Below, in pieces: positions 1 to 11,224 of a stretch of DNA of 64,000 bases. The stretch's first letter is position 1. Each line of letters starts with the position of its first letter. The notes below the pieces were generated by a model, which worked only from the letters and a program-made list of their open reading frames with translations, ran no database searches and had not been told where the DNA came from. The translations under genes and the position numbers were made by a program. The DNA is taken from the NCBI GenBank assembly GCA_037176725.1, contig JAZBRS010000077.1:8556001-8620000 (forward strand), read 5' to 3'. This DNA comes from Posidonia oceanica. Its lineage: Eukaryota > Streptophyta > Magnoliopsida > Alismatales > Posidoniaceae.

Positions 1-3000
1 ATGCAAATACATGCAAATGAGATGACTCTAGCCTAGGATAAGGGCAGTACGGTCATTACGGGCCAAAAGACAGGGCAAGGACTCCTGTTACGTGCGGGGA
101 AGGTGTTAGACACCCCCGACACACCCGAGAATCGGTCTTTCTAGGCTTACGCTCGCATACGCAGGGAAATGCAGGATTGGATGCCTATGTGCGTATGAAT
201 GCCTAAATGAATGCTTAAGGTGTGCTCTAAGTGGAGAGATGCAGGGCAAGGAAGTAAACGTGCTATCTAAGTGCTCAGCTACGCTGTCTGTGTTCCGAAC
301 CGGGCGAAACCTGGCTCGTGAGAACTCCAGACAGTAAGCATCACAGCCCTATATGCAAATGCAGGCGAAAAAGCAAAACAACGGTAAAACCATGCAATGT
401 GATCGACATGCAAGAGAAAACGGCGTAAAGCACGCAAAACGAGGCAAAAAACAAGAAAGCGCGCAAAACGGTGCAAAAAGACAAGGTCGGCACGTAAAAC
501 GGGCGGGAAAGCAAGGCGGCACGCAAATCGGTGCAAAAGACGGTGACGGGCAAGCAAAACTGTGCCAAAAACAGGACGAGCGCGTAAAACGACGCGAAAG
601 ACAAAGCAGGCACGCAAAACGGTGCCAAAACGAGAACGGGCACGCAAAACGGTGCCAAAACTGTGAGATAAAACCTCGGAAAACTGTGCGAATGCTAAAT
701 GCAAAGAAGGGATCAGAAGATGCCAAAGAGGAGCAAGACAATGTGTGTGTAAGAACAGACATTGTTTAGGACCACCCAGGGTAGGTGTGAAGACCTACAA
801 AAGGGGAGAGTGAGCAAACGGAGGGATTACCACCTCTTTATGACCGTTTCCCACTATACCGCTCCACGGTGTGTCTCGCATGCTGCCCAAAGCTCGCGAT
901 GCGATCGGATCGTGGAAAAGGGGGAAGAAAGTCACATTAAGTGGTAAATCCAGGGAAAACTCAACACAAAACACATAGAAAAACGCGAAATGGAGATCTG
1001 AGTTGATAGACAAGAAGAGGGGGCCCTATTCTACATGCTCAAAGAAACAGAAATCAAAAACGAGGAAAACTATGCAAATGGCATGCAAATGAATGCAATG
1101 TAGGGGTTCAGGAGGACATACCTGGAAATCCGGGAGCCTGATCTGAGATCTGTCTGGTCCATGCTGAAGAGCGCTTCGCTGCGGTCGCCTGGGCAGCTTG
1201 CTTGAGAAGATCCAACGGCCGGATCGGAAGATATCGCAGCTTCAAGGCAGGAAGGCCAGAACAGGGGAGAAGAGCAGATCTAGGTGTTCAGGAGGTCCTA
1301 GGGGTGTGCAAAAGGTCCTCCCAGGTGAAGGGGAGCTAAAGGTGCCTAGTGTGTGCAGAGAGATGCGAAAATGCAAAGCTAAATGGATGCAGAATGCATG
1401 CACAAGCAAGAAGAAACAAGGGGAACAAACTTGGAAAAGGCAGGAGTTCAAAAGCATTTTTGAAAAAGCAAAGGGGCTAAAATGTAAATTTTCACAAAAG
1501 ATGGGGTCCACAGAGGAGGGTTTTGAAAACAGGAGAGGGCAGAGGGTTATTTTGCAAAAGACTGGGCTCAGAAAGCTAACTTGAAAAGAGGGTATGAATT
1601 GGAAGAAGTTTTGAAAACAAAAAGAAATCAGAATGCAATTTTGAAAAAACTGGGGTCTAAAATGCAAATTTTCCAGAAAACAGGGTTCTGGGGAGCCTGG
1701 GAATGCAAGTGGAGGGTCTACATGCAATTTTGTAAGCATAGGAGCTAAGATGCAACTTTAGGGGCAAAATAGTCTTTTTACATGATTTTTGAAAGGTGGA
1801 TGTTCAGTGAATGCATGGGTGGATTTTGGGAGGCAGTAGTGGATTGGAGTGACGGGAATTCTGGAGTGGGTTGCTTTGGGTTCACAGTTTGATTTTCAGG
1901 TGGACAGGTGGTGTTTTAGGTTGGTTTCAGAGGTGGAATGGTCGGGAAATGGTGGGGAGGTATTGCTAGGTTTCTGGGTGAACTTGGGGGATCAACTGGG
2001 AGAGCAATTGGAGCTTGGAAGGGGGCTGGTTTGCTGGAGAAGAAGGAGGAGGTTCTGCTGAATTCAGAGGAAAGAATTGGGGAAAGGATTGCTGGGGGAA
2101 GGCCCTGGAACTGGGCTCTCTCTCCAGGATGCCAAAGCACACCCTCAGGCTCTCTCTCTTGGACTCTTCTCTCTGGGAATTGGAGAATACAGAGGAAGAA
2201 AGAGGAGGTCGCTCAGGTGGAGGAAAGCTACTGGAATTCTGGTTTCTCTCTCAGATGTGCCGATTGCTAAGTGATGAGCTCTGCCACTCTCCCTCTCTAG
2301 ATGATCAAAAGGCTCGTCTGAGGAAGGGAATTCTGGATGCTTATATCAGGAGGAGGGCTGCCGGTGCGCGCGCTGGGATTTTGAATTCGACGGCGACGCA
2401 CTGCAGCAGACAGGAGACGGATGCCGGCGAGACGACAGGCATTGATTGCCTCCCAGAAATGGTGCTGAGATAGAGGAGAAGCGGCGAGCTCTGTAGATGA
2501 AAGGATGGATGGCTTCGAATTCAAAAAGGGTGGAGGGTACTCTACAGCTGGCTCGCGGGAGAGACGGCTGAAGAAAACGCAGAAGGAGCAGGAGGAAGAA
2601 GAAGGGGCGAGAAGGCTGGGGCCGGACTGTGCTGTGGGCCGAGAAAAAGAAGGAAAAAGAGAAATGGGCCGATGGGCCCAGTAAGGAAAGGAAAGAAAGA
2701 AAGAAGAGAAATAAGAAAGAAAGAAGGGGTAGAATGGGGAAATAAAATTAATATAAAGGAACTAAAAATAAATAAAAATATTAGAAGGGTTGTGTTGTGA
2801 ATTAGGATTTTAATTAGATTTTTTAATGACCATTTTGGGTTGATTAATGTGTTTTGGGCTTGGTTAGGGTTTTAGGGTTTTGGTTTTGCTTTTAATTAGT
2901 TTTTATTTGATTAAATGTTTGTTAAACCTTTTTTTAAAATTGTTTTTAAAAATTGTGTTTCCCTTGTTAGACACTTAGGACATTGATTAGGATTTTTTAG

Positions 3001-4260
3001 GATTTATTTTCGTATTAATCAGGATTGGTTTTAGGTTTTTAAGTCTTAGTCTTCTTAGGGTTTTTTTTTTTTTTTTCTTTCTTAAGTCTTTTAAGTTATG
3101 CTTTGATTTTTATTTGTTGATTTTTCTTGAAGTTTTTAGTTAGATTTCTTTGGTTTGATAGGGTGTTTTTAAATCTTTTAAGTGTGTTTTTCTTTTCCTT
3201 TTAATTAAGTTTTTTATGTTGTTCTTCTTATGTTTATTAGGTTTAAGTCTTTTGCTTCTTTAATTACTTGTTTTAATGTTTGTTTTTTGATTCTTCTTTT
3301 TAGGGTTTGTTTTTTAATTCTTCTGATGGGGTTTTTACTCTTGGTGGGTTTTGATTTTATTTTAGTTTTTTTCCTGATTTTTCAGTGTTTTCTTTTGGTT
3401 TGTTTTGCATTTTTTACTTTGCATGCTTAATTCTCTTTTTAGCTTGATTTAGTTAAGTTTAAGTTTTTAATTGCTTGTTTAATGTTTTTTAATTATTTTT
3501 CTTGGAGTTTTGATTTGTTTCTTTTATATTTTGGGGTTTTACAGATTTTCAAGGGTTTTTATGGATTTTTGCAAGAGAGGGAAAAGGAAAAGAGAAGGAG
3601 GAAAGAAATGGAAAAAAGAGGGAGATAAAAGGAAAAGAGATAGGTTGAAGGAAAAGGATATTTTGAAAATTAGGGAAAGTGTTAAAAATAAAGTAAAAAT
3701 AGGAATAAGATAGAGGAGGGATAGAAGTACAAAGGGGGCCCACAGCCAGGCCAGAAAAAGGGCAAGAAGGGGATGAAAAGAGAGATGATAATCAGGAGAG
3801 AGAGAGGAGAGAGAAAATGATAATCCCGAAGAGAGAAAAGGATAATTTGGATGAAAGGGGGTCTTAAGGGTTTTGGAATGGGGCGAAAATTGGTGAGTGG
3901 GCAGTCTAGGGTTTGAGGTGTTGCTCCTGAAGTTTTGGTTTGATTCTAAGAAGGTTTTGGAGGGGTTTCAAGGTGTAGAAAAATGGGAGTTTCACCTAAG
4001 TTCTCTAGGGTTTTTGGGAATGGTCTAGGTTTGGAAATTTCTGGGTTCTTGGGTAGGCTTGTTAAGTGGGTGTTGGTGGGTTTTCCTATGGATTTTGGTT
4101 AGGTTTTGAGCTTGGGAAGAGGGGTAAAGGCTTAGGTCAAGATGGGCTGATTTTGGAGGGTAAAGAAGAGGATTAGGGTTTGGTTTTAGGTTTGGGTTTG
4201 AGTCCAGCAATCATCAGGAAGGCTCCAAGGATCCAAGCCTGTCAAGATGGGGTGTCAACA
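1..4260 (-). mobile_element. LTR of the giant Tat family, minus strand, truncated by the window edge (LTR A)
   Basis: The right end reads, on the minus strand, TGTTGACACCCCAT, the start shared by all LTRs of this family here. The left part (from about 17) aligns with 44901 onward in the LTR of Element 3, so only about 235 bp of the LTR end lies outside the window. Near 1790 it jumps from sequence equivalent to 46705 to sequence equivalent to about 48060, an internal deletion of about 1.35 kb compared with that LTR. It abuts Element 1 pol at 4261, and the pol sequence on the right continues exactly the homologous sequence of Element 2. It is therefore an insertion into Element 1, and its target duplication should be GCAGC (4261-4265). 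Whether it is a solo LTR or the 5' LTR of a whole element cannot be told from here. Confidence 0.88.
353..665 (-). repeat. Tandem array of about 30-bp GTTTTGCGTGCC units inside LTR A
   Basis: On the minus strand the motif GTTTTGCGTGCC recurs about every 30 bp with degenerate spacers. The same array sits at the same place in the other LTRs of the family. Because the period is near a multiple of three, several frames are open on both strands with Cys/Phe-rich or Lys/Arg-rich translations. I regard these as non-coding. Confidence 0.75.
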
Positions 4261-7200
4261 GCAGCCTCAGTAGCATGGCCATCAGCAGTATCAGTAACAG
4301 AATCAGCATGGCCCTCAGCAGAATCAGCATCAGTAATAGAATCAGCAAGGCCCTCAGCAGAATCAGTCATGCCAGAGTAGACAGAAGAAGTTGCCAGGAC
4401 GGGGGTCGCGCACCGAGGCTACAAGAATACTCGAGTAAGCGTGACCATCCTGAAGCATCACCAGGGCCAAGCAGCGGAACACATACACTCTTTCGACATC
4501 GCAAATCCTTCTTTTGAGAAAGAGATCCTCTCAGAACTTATTACTTATGGAGAGGAGGATGATGCGGGCGTGGACGAGACTGACGAACCATTGCCCGAGT
4601 TCCGGCCCTACGACGATGACTCAGAAGGCCCCAACCTCCATGTTGAAGAAGAAACAGAGGTTGTTAACGTCGGCACAGCTGAGGAAGTCAGAGAAGTCTG
4701 CATCAGCACCCAGCTGTCCCCCCAGGCTCGAGCAGAATTCATCGCATTCCTAAAAGAATATGCGAATGTCTTCGCCTAGAGTTACGAAGATATGGTTGGC
4801 CTTGACATAGAGATAGTGGTGCACAATCTATCCCTGGATCCAGATGCCAAGCCAGTAAAGCAGAAGCTGAGAAGATGGCGACCGTAGTGGCTGCTTATGA
4901 TCAAAGAAGAGATCATGAAACAGCACAGAGTTAATTTCCTCAAGGTCGTCCTTTACCCTGAATGGCTGGCAAACATTGTACCTGTGCCCAAGATAGATGG
5001 CCGCGTCCGGATCTGCATCGACTATAGGGACCTGAACAAGGCGAGTCCCAAGGATGACTTCCCATTGCCTCACATTGACGTCCTAGTCGACAACACAGCG
5101 GGCCACAAGGTGCTCTCCTTCATGGACGGCTTTTCTGGATATAATCAGATCAAAATGGCATAAGAAGACATGGAAAAGACTTCATTCATCACCCCTTGGG
5201 GAGTCTTCTACTGCCAAGTCATGCCGTTCGGGCTGAAGAATGCTGGCGCAACCTATCAGAGGGCCATGACTGCACTGTTTCACGACCTCATGCACCAAGA
5301 AGTGGAGGTCTATGTAGACGACATGATTGCTAAAACCAAAGAGCCTGAAGATCATCGAGCCTGTTTGAAGAAGCTCTTTACCTGTCTACGAAAATACAAG
5401 CTACGCCTGAACCCCAACAAGTGTGTATTCGGGCTGTCATCTGGCAAACTACTGGGCTACATTGTTAGCCAAAGGGGGATTGAAGTGGACCCGATGAAGG
5501 CCAAAGCCATCGTGGATATGCCACCTCTTCGGACTGAAAAGGAGGTCAGAGGTCTGCTTGGGCGTTTACAATACATCAGTCGCTTCATTGCACAGCTTAC
5601 ACCCATCTGTGAACCCATATTCAAGCTCCTGAAGAAGAATGCGCAGATTCATTAAAGCAAGGAGTGTCAGGTTGCATTTGCCAAGATCAAGCAGCTGCTG
5701 ATTAAGCCTCCTGTCTTGGTTCCCCCTACTCCAGGGAGACCCTTACTTCTCTACCTTTCTACCACGCAGCATTCCATGGGCGCCGTGTTGGGCCAACATG
5801 ACGAATCTGGTAGAAAGGAACGCGCCATTTACTACCTGAGCAAGAAGTTCAATGAATGCGAAGCCAAGTACAGTACAATAGAGAAGACCTACCTATCCCT
5901 TGTCTGGGCTGCACAGAAATTAAGGCACTACATGATGGCATACCCAGTTTAGCTCTTGTGCCGGCATGATCCTATCAAGTTCCTCTTTCAAAAACCGGCC
6001 ATGGTAGGCAGATGTGTTAAGTGGCAGGTGCTACTATTTCAGTACGACATCACCTTTGTCACTCAGAAGTCTATGAAGGGCCAAGCTATGGCAGACCATC
6101 TTGCTGATCTCCCACTGCCTGAATATCAGCCACTACAGACACAGTTTCCAGATGAAGACATTCTGTTTGCAATGGAGGACTCTGAAGACAAAGACCCTGA
6201 AGATCAGGAGCAATGGCAGTTATACTTTGATGGTGCCGTAAACAAGAAAGGCCAAGGCGTAGGCACAGTGCTGACAACGCCTCAGGGATAGATGATTCCC
6301 TTCTCTAGGAAGTTGACCTTCAAATGCACCAACAACGAAGCAGAGTACGAGACATGTATCCTAGGACTGAATGTCGCCCTTGAGCATAAGGTGTAGAAGC
6401 TGCTGGTGCACGGAGATGCTATGCTGGTAATCTCTCAAGTCAGTGGCAAGTGGAAGACGAAAGATCAGCCACTGCCATATCATGAACACCTGCTGAAGCT
6501 GATAGAACAATTTGCAAGCATCCGCTTCACATACATGAACCGAGCAAGGAATGCATATGTAGATGCATTAGAAACCCTGACGTCCTGGCTCAGCATACCT
6601 GAAGACAGCACAGTAGATGTATCTGTTACTCGCATTGAGCAGCCTGCACATTGTATGAGCATTGAAGAGGCAGATTCAACAACAGAGGAGCAGCCCTGGT
6701 ACAAAGACATAAAAACTTTCCTGGAGTTTGGCAGCTTTCCATCCAGTACCTCAGTAGTGAACAAGAAAACTCTGACGCGTCTAGCGTCAAAGTATGTATT
6801 GGGGGTGGGACAGTTGTACAAGAGATCATACAATCAAATGCTCCTACGCTGCCTGAACAAATCAGAGGCTGATGCACTAATGCTTCAAGTGCATGCAGGG
6901 ACCTGTGGCCCGCACATGAATGCCGTCCTCCTAGCCAAGAAGATAATACTGCAAGGATACTACTGGCTAACTATGGAGGTAGACTGCTGCCAATTTGTGC
7001 ACAGATGCCATAACTGCCAGGTGCATGGCAACTTTATTCGGGCGCCCCCTCAAGAACTACACAGCATGTCGTCGCCGTGGCCCTTCTCCACCTGGGGAAT
7101 TGATGTCATTAGCGCCATCCACCCTCCAGCTTCTAATGGTCATCGTTACATTTTGGTAGCGATTGATTACTTCACTAAGTGGGTGGAAGCGACCTCCTAC

Positions 7201-7938
7201 AAAACGGTGACTGCCGTGGCTACAGAAAAGTTCATCAGAAACAATATTATAGCCTGGTACGGGGTCCCACATGCAATTATATCTGACAATGGCACAAACT
7301 TCATTGCTAAGAGGATCGAAGATTATTTACAGAGCTTCAGTATCAAACATCACAGATCCTCACCTTACCAGCAGCAGATGAACGGTGCAGTGGAGTCCGC
7401 CAACAAAAATCTGGTCAAAATCCTGAAGAAGATGGCGGAAACTCATAAGGACTGGCATGACAAGCTTCCTTACGCACTCTGGGCGTATAGGACATCTGTC
7501 CGCACTTCAACAGGTGCCACCCCATACTCCCTGGTGTATGGCATGGAGGTGGTGCTACCCATCGAGGTAGAGATCCCCTCACTGCGGATCCTACGCGAAG
7601 CTGAGTTGGATGAAGCAGAATGGGTCGAAGACCGCTGCATCCAACTGAATCTGATTGATGAGCACAGACTGCAAGCTATGCATAATGCTCACTGCTACCA
7701 AAAGAGAATGGTCAAGTCTTACTTGACGAAAGTTCAGCCAAGAGGCTTCCAGACAGGGGACCTTGTTCTGCATGCCATTCACTTGCCAAACGGTCGAGGG
7801 AAATTCCGACCTAACTGGCGTGGCCCCTTTGTGGTCAAACATGTCTTTTCGAGCGGCACTGTAACTCTTGAGGATATGGATCAGGTCGAGCAGTCTGAGC
7901 CCGTCAACCTTTGCTACCTCAAGAAGTACTATCAGTAG
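4261..7938 (+). pseudogene. pol: Element 1 pol, C-terminal half: linker end, RT, RNase H, archaeal RNase H, integrase
   Basis: One reading frame runs through the whole interval. It begins in a Ser/Ala-rich linker and continues through reverse transcriptase (IDYRDLNKAS and FSGYNQIKMA motifs; YVDD at 5311-5322), a degenerate gypsy-type RNase H (about 5740-5960), an archaeal-type RNase H (YFDGA about 6225, NNEAEYE about 6333, HGDAM about 6410) and integrase. Eight premature stops break it: TAG at 4378, 4777, 4885, 5950, 6289 and 6394, and TAA at 5161 and 5653. No frameshift is visible. The five TAG codons that can be aligned with an intact codon in Element 2 are CAG or TGG there. Known family role: copying element RNA into cDNA and integrating it. 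This copy cannot do so without readthrough. Confidence 0.93.
6397..7938 (+). CDS. pol: Uninterrupted segment of Element 1 pol: end of archaeal RNase H plus integrase
   Basis: This stretch of 513 codons has no stop until TAG at 7936-7938. It starts inside the archaeal-type RNase H and holds the integrase zinc-binding HHCC region (about 6885-7020, including CHNC). The catalytic triad is D at 7102, D at 7285 and E at 7393; the D-to-E spacing is 35 residues, giving DD35E. A basic C-terminal region ends in ...YLKKYYQ, as in Elements 2 and 3. No start codon belongs to it, because it is the tail of a polyprotein whose upstream part carries stops. The integrase motifs all look intact, so decay has been uneven or chance spared this half. 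Confidence 0.9.
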   Translation, partial: KLLVHGDAMLVISQVSGKWKTKDQPLPYHEHLLKLIEQFASIRFTYMNRARNAYVDALETLTSWLSIPEDSTVDVSVTRIEQPAHCMSIEEADSTTEEQPWYKDIKTFLEFGSFPSSTSVVNKKTLTRLASKYVLGVGQLYKRSYNQMLLRCLNKSEADALMLQVHAGTCGPHMNAVLLAKKIILQGYYWLTMEVDCCQFVHRCHNCQVHGNFIRAPPQELHSMSSPWPFSTWGIDVISAIHPPASNGHRYILVAIDYFTKWVEATSYKTVTAVATEKFIRNNIIAWYGVPHAIISDNGTNFIAKRIEDYLQSFSIKHHRSSPYQQQMNGAVESANKNLVKILKKMAETHKDWHDKLPYALWAYRTSVRTSTGATPYSLVYGMEVVLPIEVEIPSLRILREAELDEAEWVEDRCIQLNLIDEHRLQAMHNAHCYQKRMVKSYLTKVQPRGFQTGDLVLHAIHLPNGRGKFRPNWRGPFVVKHVFSSGTVTLEDMDQVEQSEPVNLCYLKKYYQ

Positions 7939-9430
7939 CCGAAGGCAGCCCCGTTGCAGATACTCTTCTCTCACCTACACACTTACATTCTCGCTCCTTA
8001 CATTCTCATTCTACCTGCATCTTCTATCTTGTCTCTTACTTTTGTTCTTGAACATCTGCTTATGCTTCCTCTATCCTACTCTTGCATCATCTCTCTTTTC
8101 AAATCATCATCGTCATCCTCTCAAAACATGCATCATCTTTTTCAAATCATCATCGTCATCCTCTCAAATCATACATTGCATCTTCTGCCCGGTGATGAAA
8201 ATCGGAGGTGCTTGCCTACTCTGGAAGGAGTCCACCCTACCTCACCCGGCACTACTTAGACGCCTTAGCTAGTGAGGGAGCCACCACCAGTCAGGACAGG
8301 CGAACTGCCTAAACTCGTAAGGACATACACCTTTGAGGGAGAAAAAATGCTAGGATGTGAGTTTGAAAAAAGTGAGAATAGACATCTAGGCTTGGGCACG
8401 TCTAAGGAACAGAAGACGAAGACAGAAGCCGGCCCTAGAGATAGGGGTGTGCAGTCCAACCCTGTTCCCTCAGCTCATGACATAGTAGACCCAAAGCCCA
8501 CATCCATTACAACCCAAACACCCTTCTTTTTACCTCTAAAATGGGGATAGCAAAAGCCTGTGAAAAAAAAAAGGAGAAAAAGGAAATCAAGCAAGCAAAC
8601 AAAAACAAAAAAGAAAAAAAGAAGCAAGCAAAGAAAAAAAAAAGAGAAAAGAAAAGGGTTAGACAAGGATCAACCTGAAAATACAGGCAATATCATCCCC
8701 CGTACCTTACAAGAAATCCAAGGGTGTAAGCCGAAAAAGGGTCTACCACCTCCCTCCAAAAGCAAACACTTACCATCTCCTAGCTAGGAGCAGAGAAAGA
8801 CTGTATACCCATGAGGGAGAAAAACAAAAAGAGAGCAGAAAGAGTAGGTGTAGGTCCTGAGGGTTCGGCAAGTAACCTGTCCTCACCACACCACCACCTG
8901 TATACTGCCAACACCCGTTCCGGACTGCCACTAGCTAGCTAAGAGTCCAAGTAGGGCCTAGTGAGTCAGGGACCACTCCCTTCCTCTACAGCAGGCACCA
9001 AAAGCACTCCGTATGCTGAGGGCACCAAAGTATACTAATCATCTCTTAAGCATATCAACCTGCATCCTACATACATGCATCCCCAATCATCCCTTACTTC
9101 TTATCAATCGTCTCGCTCTGCAACCTGCCTCGACTCTGAGATAGTATTTCTTGCCAAGCACATGTTGACGCTGCTCGGGTAGCACTGGTCCAGATCTCCT
9201 GCCAGTCCTTGCCCCCGTGTCCACAAGACTACTATAGATTCCCGTTGCTTATATCTGTTTAGCTACTTTGTTCTGATATTAACTGCTGGATACATATTGA
9301 ACTGCTTTATCAGCCTCAGATTTTGCTTTCTGTTAGAGATTATATAGCTGTGTGATCTGACTGTCTACAGTATTGATAACAGGTACCTTCAAGCTCTGCA
9401 ACATCTGCCTGTACCCCTGCGACCTACGCG
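7939..9430 (+). other. Intergenic region between pol and ORF2 of Element 1
   Basis: Nothing coding is convincing. About 7990-8190 is a low-complexity CATCATC/TCATCCTCTC stretch and 8558-8660 is an A-rich (AAAAAG) tract with a counterpart (T-rich on plus) in Element 3 at about 61990-62120. Between them lies the conserved block described separately. The last 100 bases before ORF2 are pyrimidine-rich and end in CAG, so a splice acceptor is possible. Confidence 0.6.
8262..8515 (+). other. Conserved non-coding block downstream of pol (Element 1 copy)
   Basis: This stretch begins GCTAGTGAGGGAGCCACC and includes the phrase GATAGGGGTGTGCAGTC. It is recognisable in Element 2 (19416-19665, minus) and Element 3 (about 62170-62410, minus), although flanking low-complexity DNA differs. 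No frame is open in all copies. Possible roles are an RNA structure, an export or packaging signal, or a splice or promoter region for ORF2; none is shown by sequence alone. Confidence 0.6.
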
Positions 9431-10633
9431 ATGGGATATCCAACTCTTGAAACCCCAGTGCACTGTTCTGAAGCCCTGTGGGGCTAGATTGGCAAGCTTA
9501 CTCAGGAAGACTGCGAGAAGCTGCGCCTCTGGGGCATACCTACAAAACTGCTGAAGGCGGCAGATGTCGAAGTAAGCCGTCACCTTCTGTGTGCTGCCGC
9601 AAGATTCTGGAAGCCGGCGCACCATGTCTTCCACTTCAGAAGGACTGAGCTGACACCTACTCTGGAAGAGGTGCGCCGCATCTGTGGCTTCTCCTGGCTG
9701 ATGGGACCGCCCATTTTCATGATGTGCGACAAGTACATAGCGGTCCTCTGCAAGCTATCTGGGCTATCTACTGACCGATGCCAGCAAAAATTGATCTGCA
9801 CCAGCGGCCCCACGCCCATGCTGCGCTTACACTACTTTGATGAGATCATAGACAAACGTGCTGAACTCGGGGATGATCTGTGGCTTCGGGGATTTGTTAC
9901 TCGATTTCTAGGGGAGCTGATCTTCACTCATGGCCAAATGACAGTCGCGATAGAAATTACTGAAATCGCACTTGCTGTGGTGACTAGGCAAATCGACCTG
10001 GCACCAGTCGTCTTGGCTGAAACTTACTGCGGACTGGACCGCATCTCCCACCGCTGCCGCCACTTCCACGTCTACGGAGTGCTAGTACAGATCTGGCTGG
10101 CTGCACATCTTGAACTGAACTTGCTGCGCCCCCGAGGCCACATCATTGAAACATACTGCAACAGCGGCCACGCCAGGACAATCAAGAAGGTCCCTGAAGA
10201 ATACAAGAAGCTATCTGAGCTGACGGACGACACCGTCACCTGGCGCATCATCCCATCTGTGGCTGAACCTTTCACTATCTTCTTCGATACCCGCGATGCG
10301 CGACTCGTAGTGCTGCCTGGATTCACCAGAGGCATGGAGTATCACCCTATCTGGGTCATGCGACAGTTCGACCACTAGCAGGGCGCCTTCATTGACAGCA
10401 CAGCCCCAAGGCTCCTTCAAGCATATCCTTATGGGACAACATCTGCTACAACAAAGCTGGCTGATCTCATGCAGCATGGAGTGCGGTCTACTGACCTGGC
10501 ATCTACATAAGGCTCGGGATGTACTCCCGAATATTTGACGGAGGTACAAGCTTTCTGGCCTATCAGCGAGATACCTCCAGGTGCTCCGCAATTCCCTGAT
10601 TCCAGAAGGGCAAAGAAAGCCTGGACCGATTAG
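9431..10633 (+). pseudogene. Element 1 ORF2: DUF7745-like extra ORF between pol and 3' LTR, with stops
   Basis: From ATG at 9431 to TAG at 10631 the frame is 1,203 nt, exactly the length of the intact homologue in Element 3 (59967-61169). The products share the stretches SRHLLCAAARFWKPAHHV, TPTLEEVRRICGF and LIFTHG...VAIE. This copy has in-frame stops early (TAG near 9482), at 10376-10378 (TAG where Element 3 has CAG) and in the last third (TAA near 10508). The family resembles the plant-specific DUF7745 domain commonly found in Tat/Ogre elements; that match is from memory of the motif pattern, and function is unknown. It reads in the same direction as pol, 1.5 kb downstream, so it needs its own mRNA, a spliced mRNA or internal initiation. 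Confidence 0.8.
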
Positions 10634-10879
10634 AGCGTCCACTGTAACTGCCAGTCTATCTTCTGCTGTAAACTTTTGGCCTGTCATAGGCATGTAATCA
10701 AGTTCAATCAATACAAAGGCATTCTGAGCCATCTGTTTGCATTTCAAATCTGCTTCAAGTGCATACATGATCACATCAATCATATCTGCAGGGCCCCTGG
10801 CCAGACTTGCTGCCAAATACCACAGGAAAGTCCTCATCAATCAACCCAACTGTTGACCCATGACATCTGAACAAGCAAG

Positions 10880-11045
10880 CTGTCGGGCACCGTCATCCGG
10901 ATCTCCATCAACGGGCTGGCACCCCCAACTGCCCGGCGATAGGTCTATCAACCTGTCATCCTTGGTTGGCACCCCCAACTGCCCGACGATAGGTCCGTCA
11001 ACCTATCATCATCCTTGGGCTGGTACCCCAAACTATTCGTCTGGC
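10880..11045 (+). repeat. Short tandem repeat with GATAGG...CCTATC hairpins (family A), Element 1
   Basis: About three units contain GGCTGGCACCCCCAACTG followed by GATAGGTCCGTCAACCTATC or a variant. The last string is a 6-bp inverted repeat around an 8-nt loop. Equivalent sequence in Element 3 is the 114-bp array at 53059-53575 and a single unit near 59605-59700. Confidence 0.7.
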
Positions 11046-11102
11046 AAACATGACAGTTTTGTCTTCATCCTCTGCTTTCAATGCCAAGGATGCGTTGGCC
11101 AA

Positions 11103-11195
11103 CCCCTGCTATCATCCTGATACCAGGGGCATCTTTTGATCGCCCCTTGGTATCACTCTCCCTCTCTTTCCCCATGATATTCCTGGTATCATGGG
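11103..11195 (+). other. Two longer stem-loops in the ORF2-LTR interval of Element 1
   Basis: At 11103-11129 CCCCTGCTATC pairs with GATACCAGGGG around loop ATCCT (one mismatch). At 11171-11195 CCCATGATA pairs perfectly with TATCATGGG around loop TTCCTGG. Element 3 has counterparts with paired substitutions in the stems and conserved loops. Confidence 0.75.
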
Positions 11196-11224
11196 ATGAT
11201 TAGCCCTCGCGAAACCCATTCACT

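Noticed and set aside
353..769. Open frames over the 30-bp LTR arrays (also 18209-18822, 30856-31772, 45190-45694 and 58509-59050)
   Set aside because: They are open in several phases on both strands, contain only repeat-encoded Cys/Phe/Ala or Lys/Arg/Gln strings, and have no conserved start. The array period explains them.
9389..10840. Antisense frames opposite ORF2 in Element 1
   Set aside because: They overlap ORF2 in full and are not conserved in Element 3. ORF2 itself is the conserved frame.
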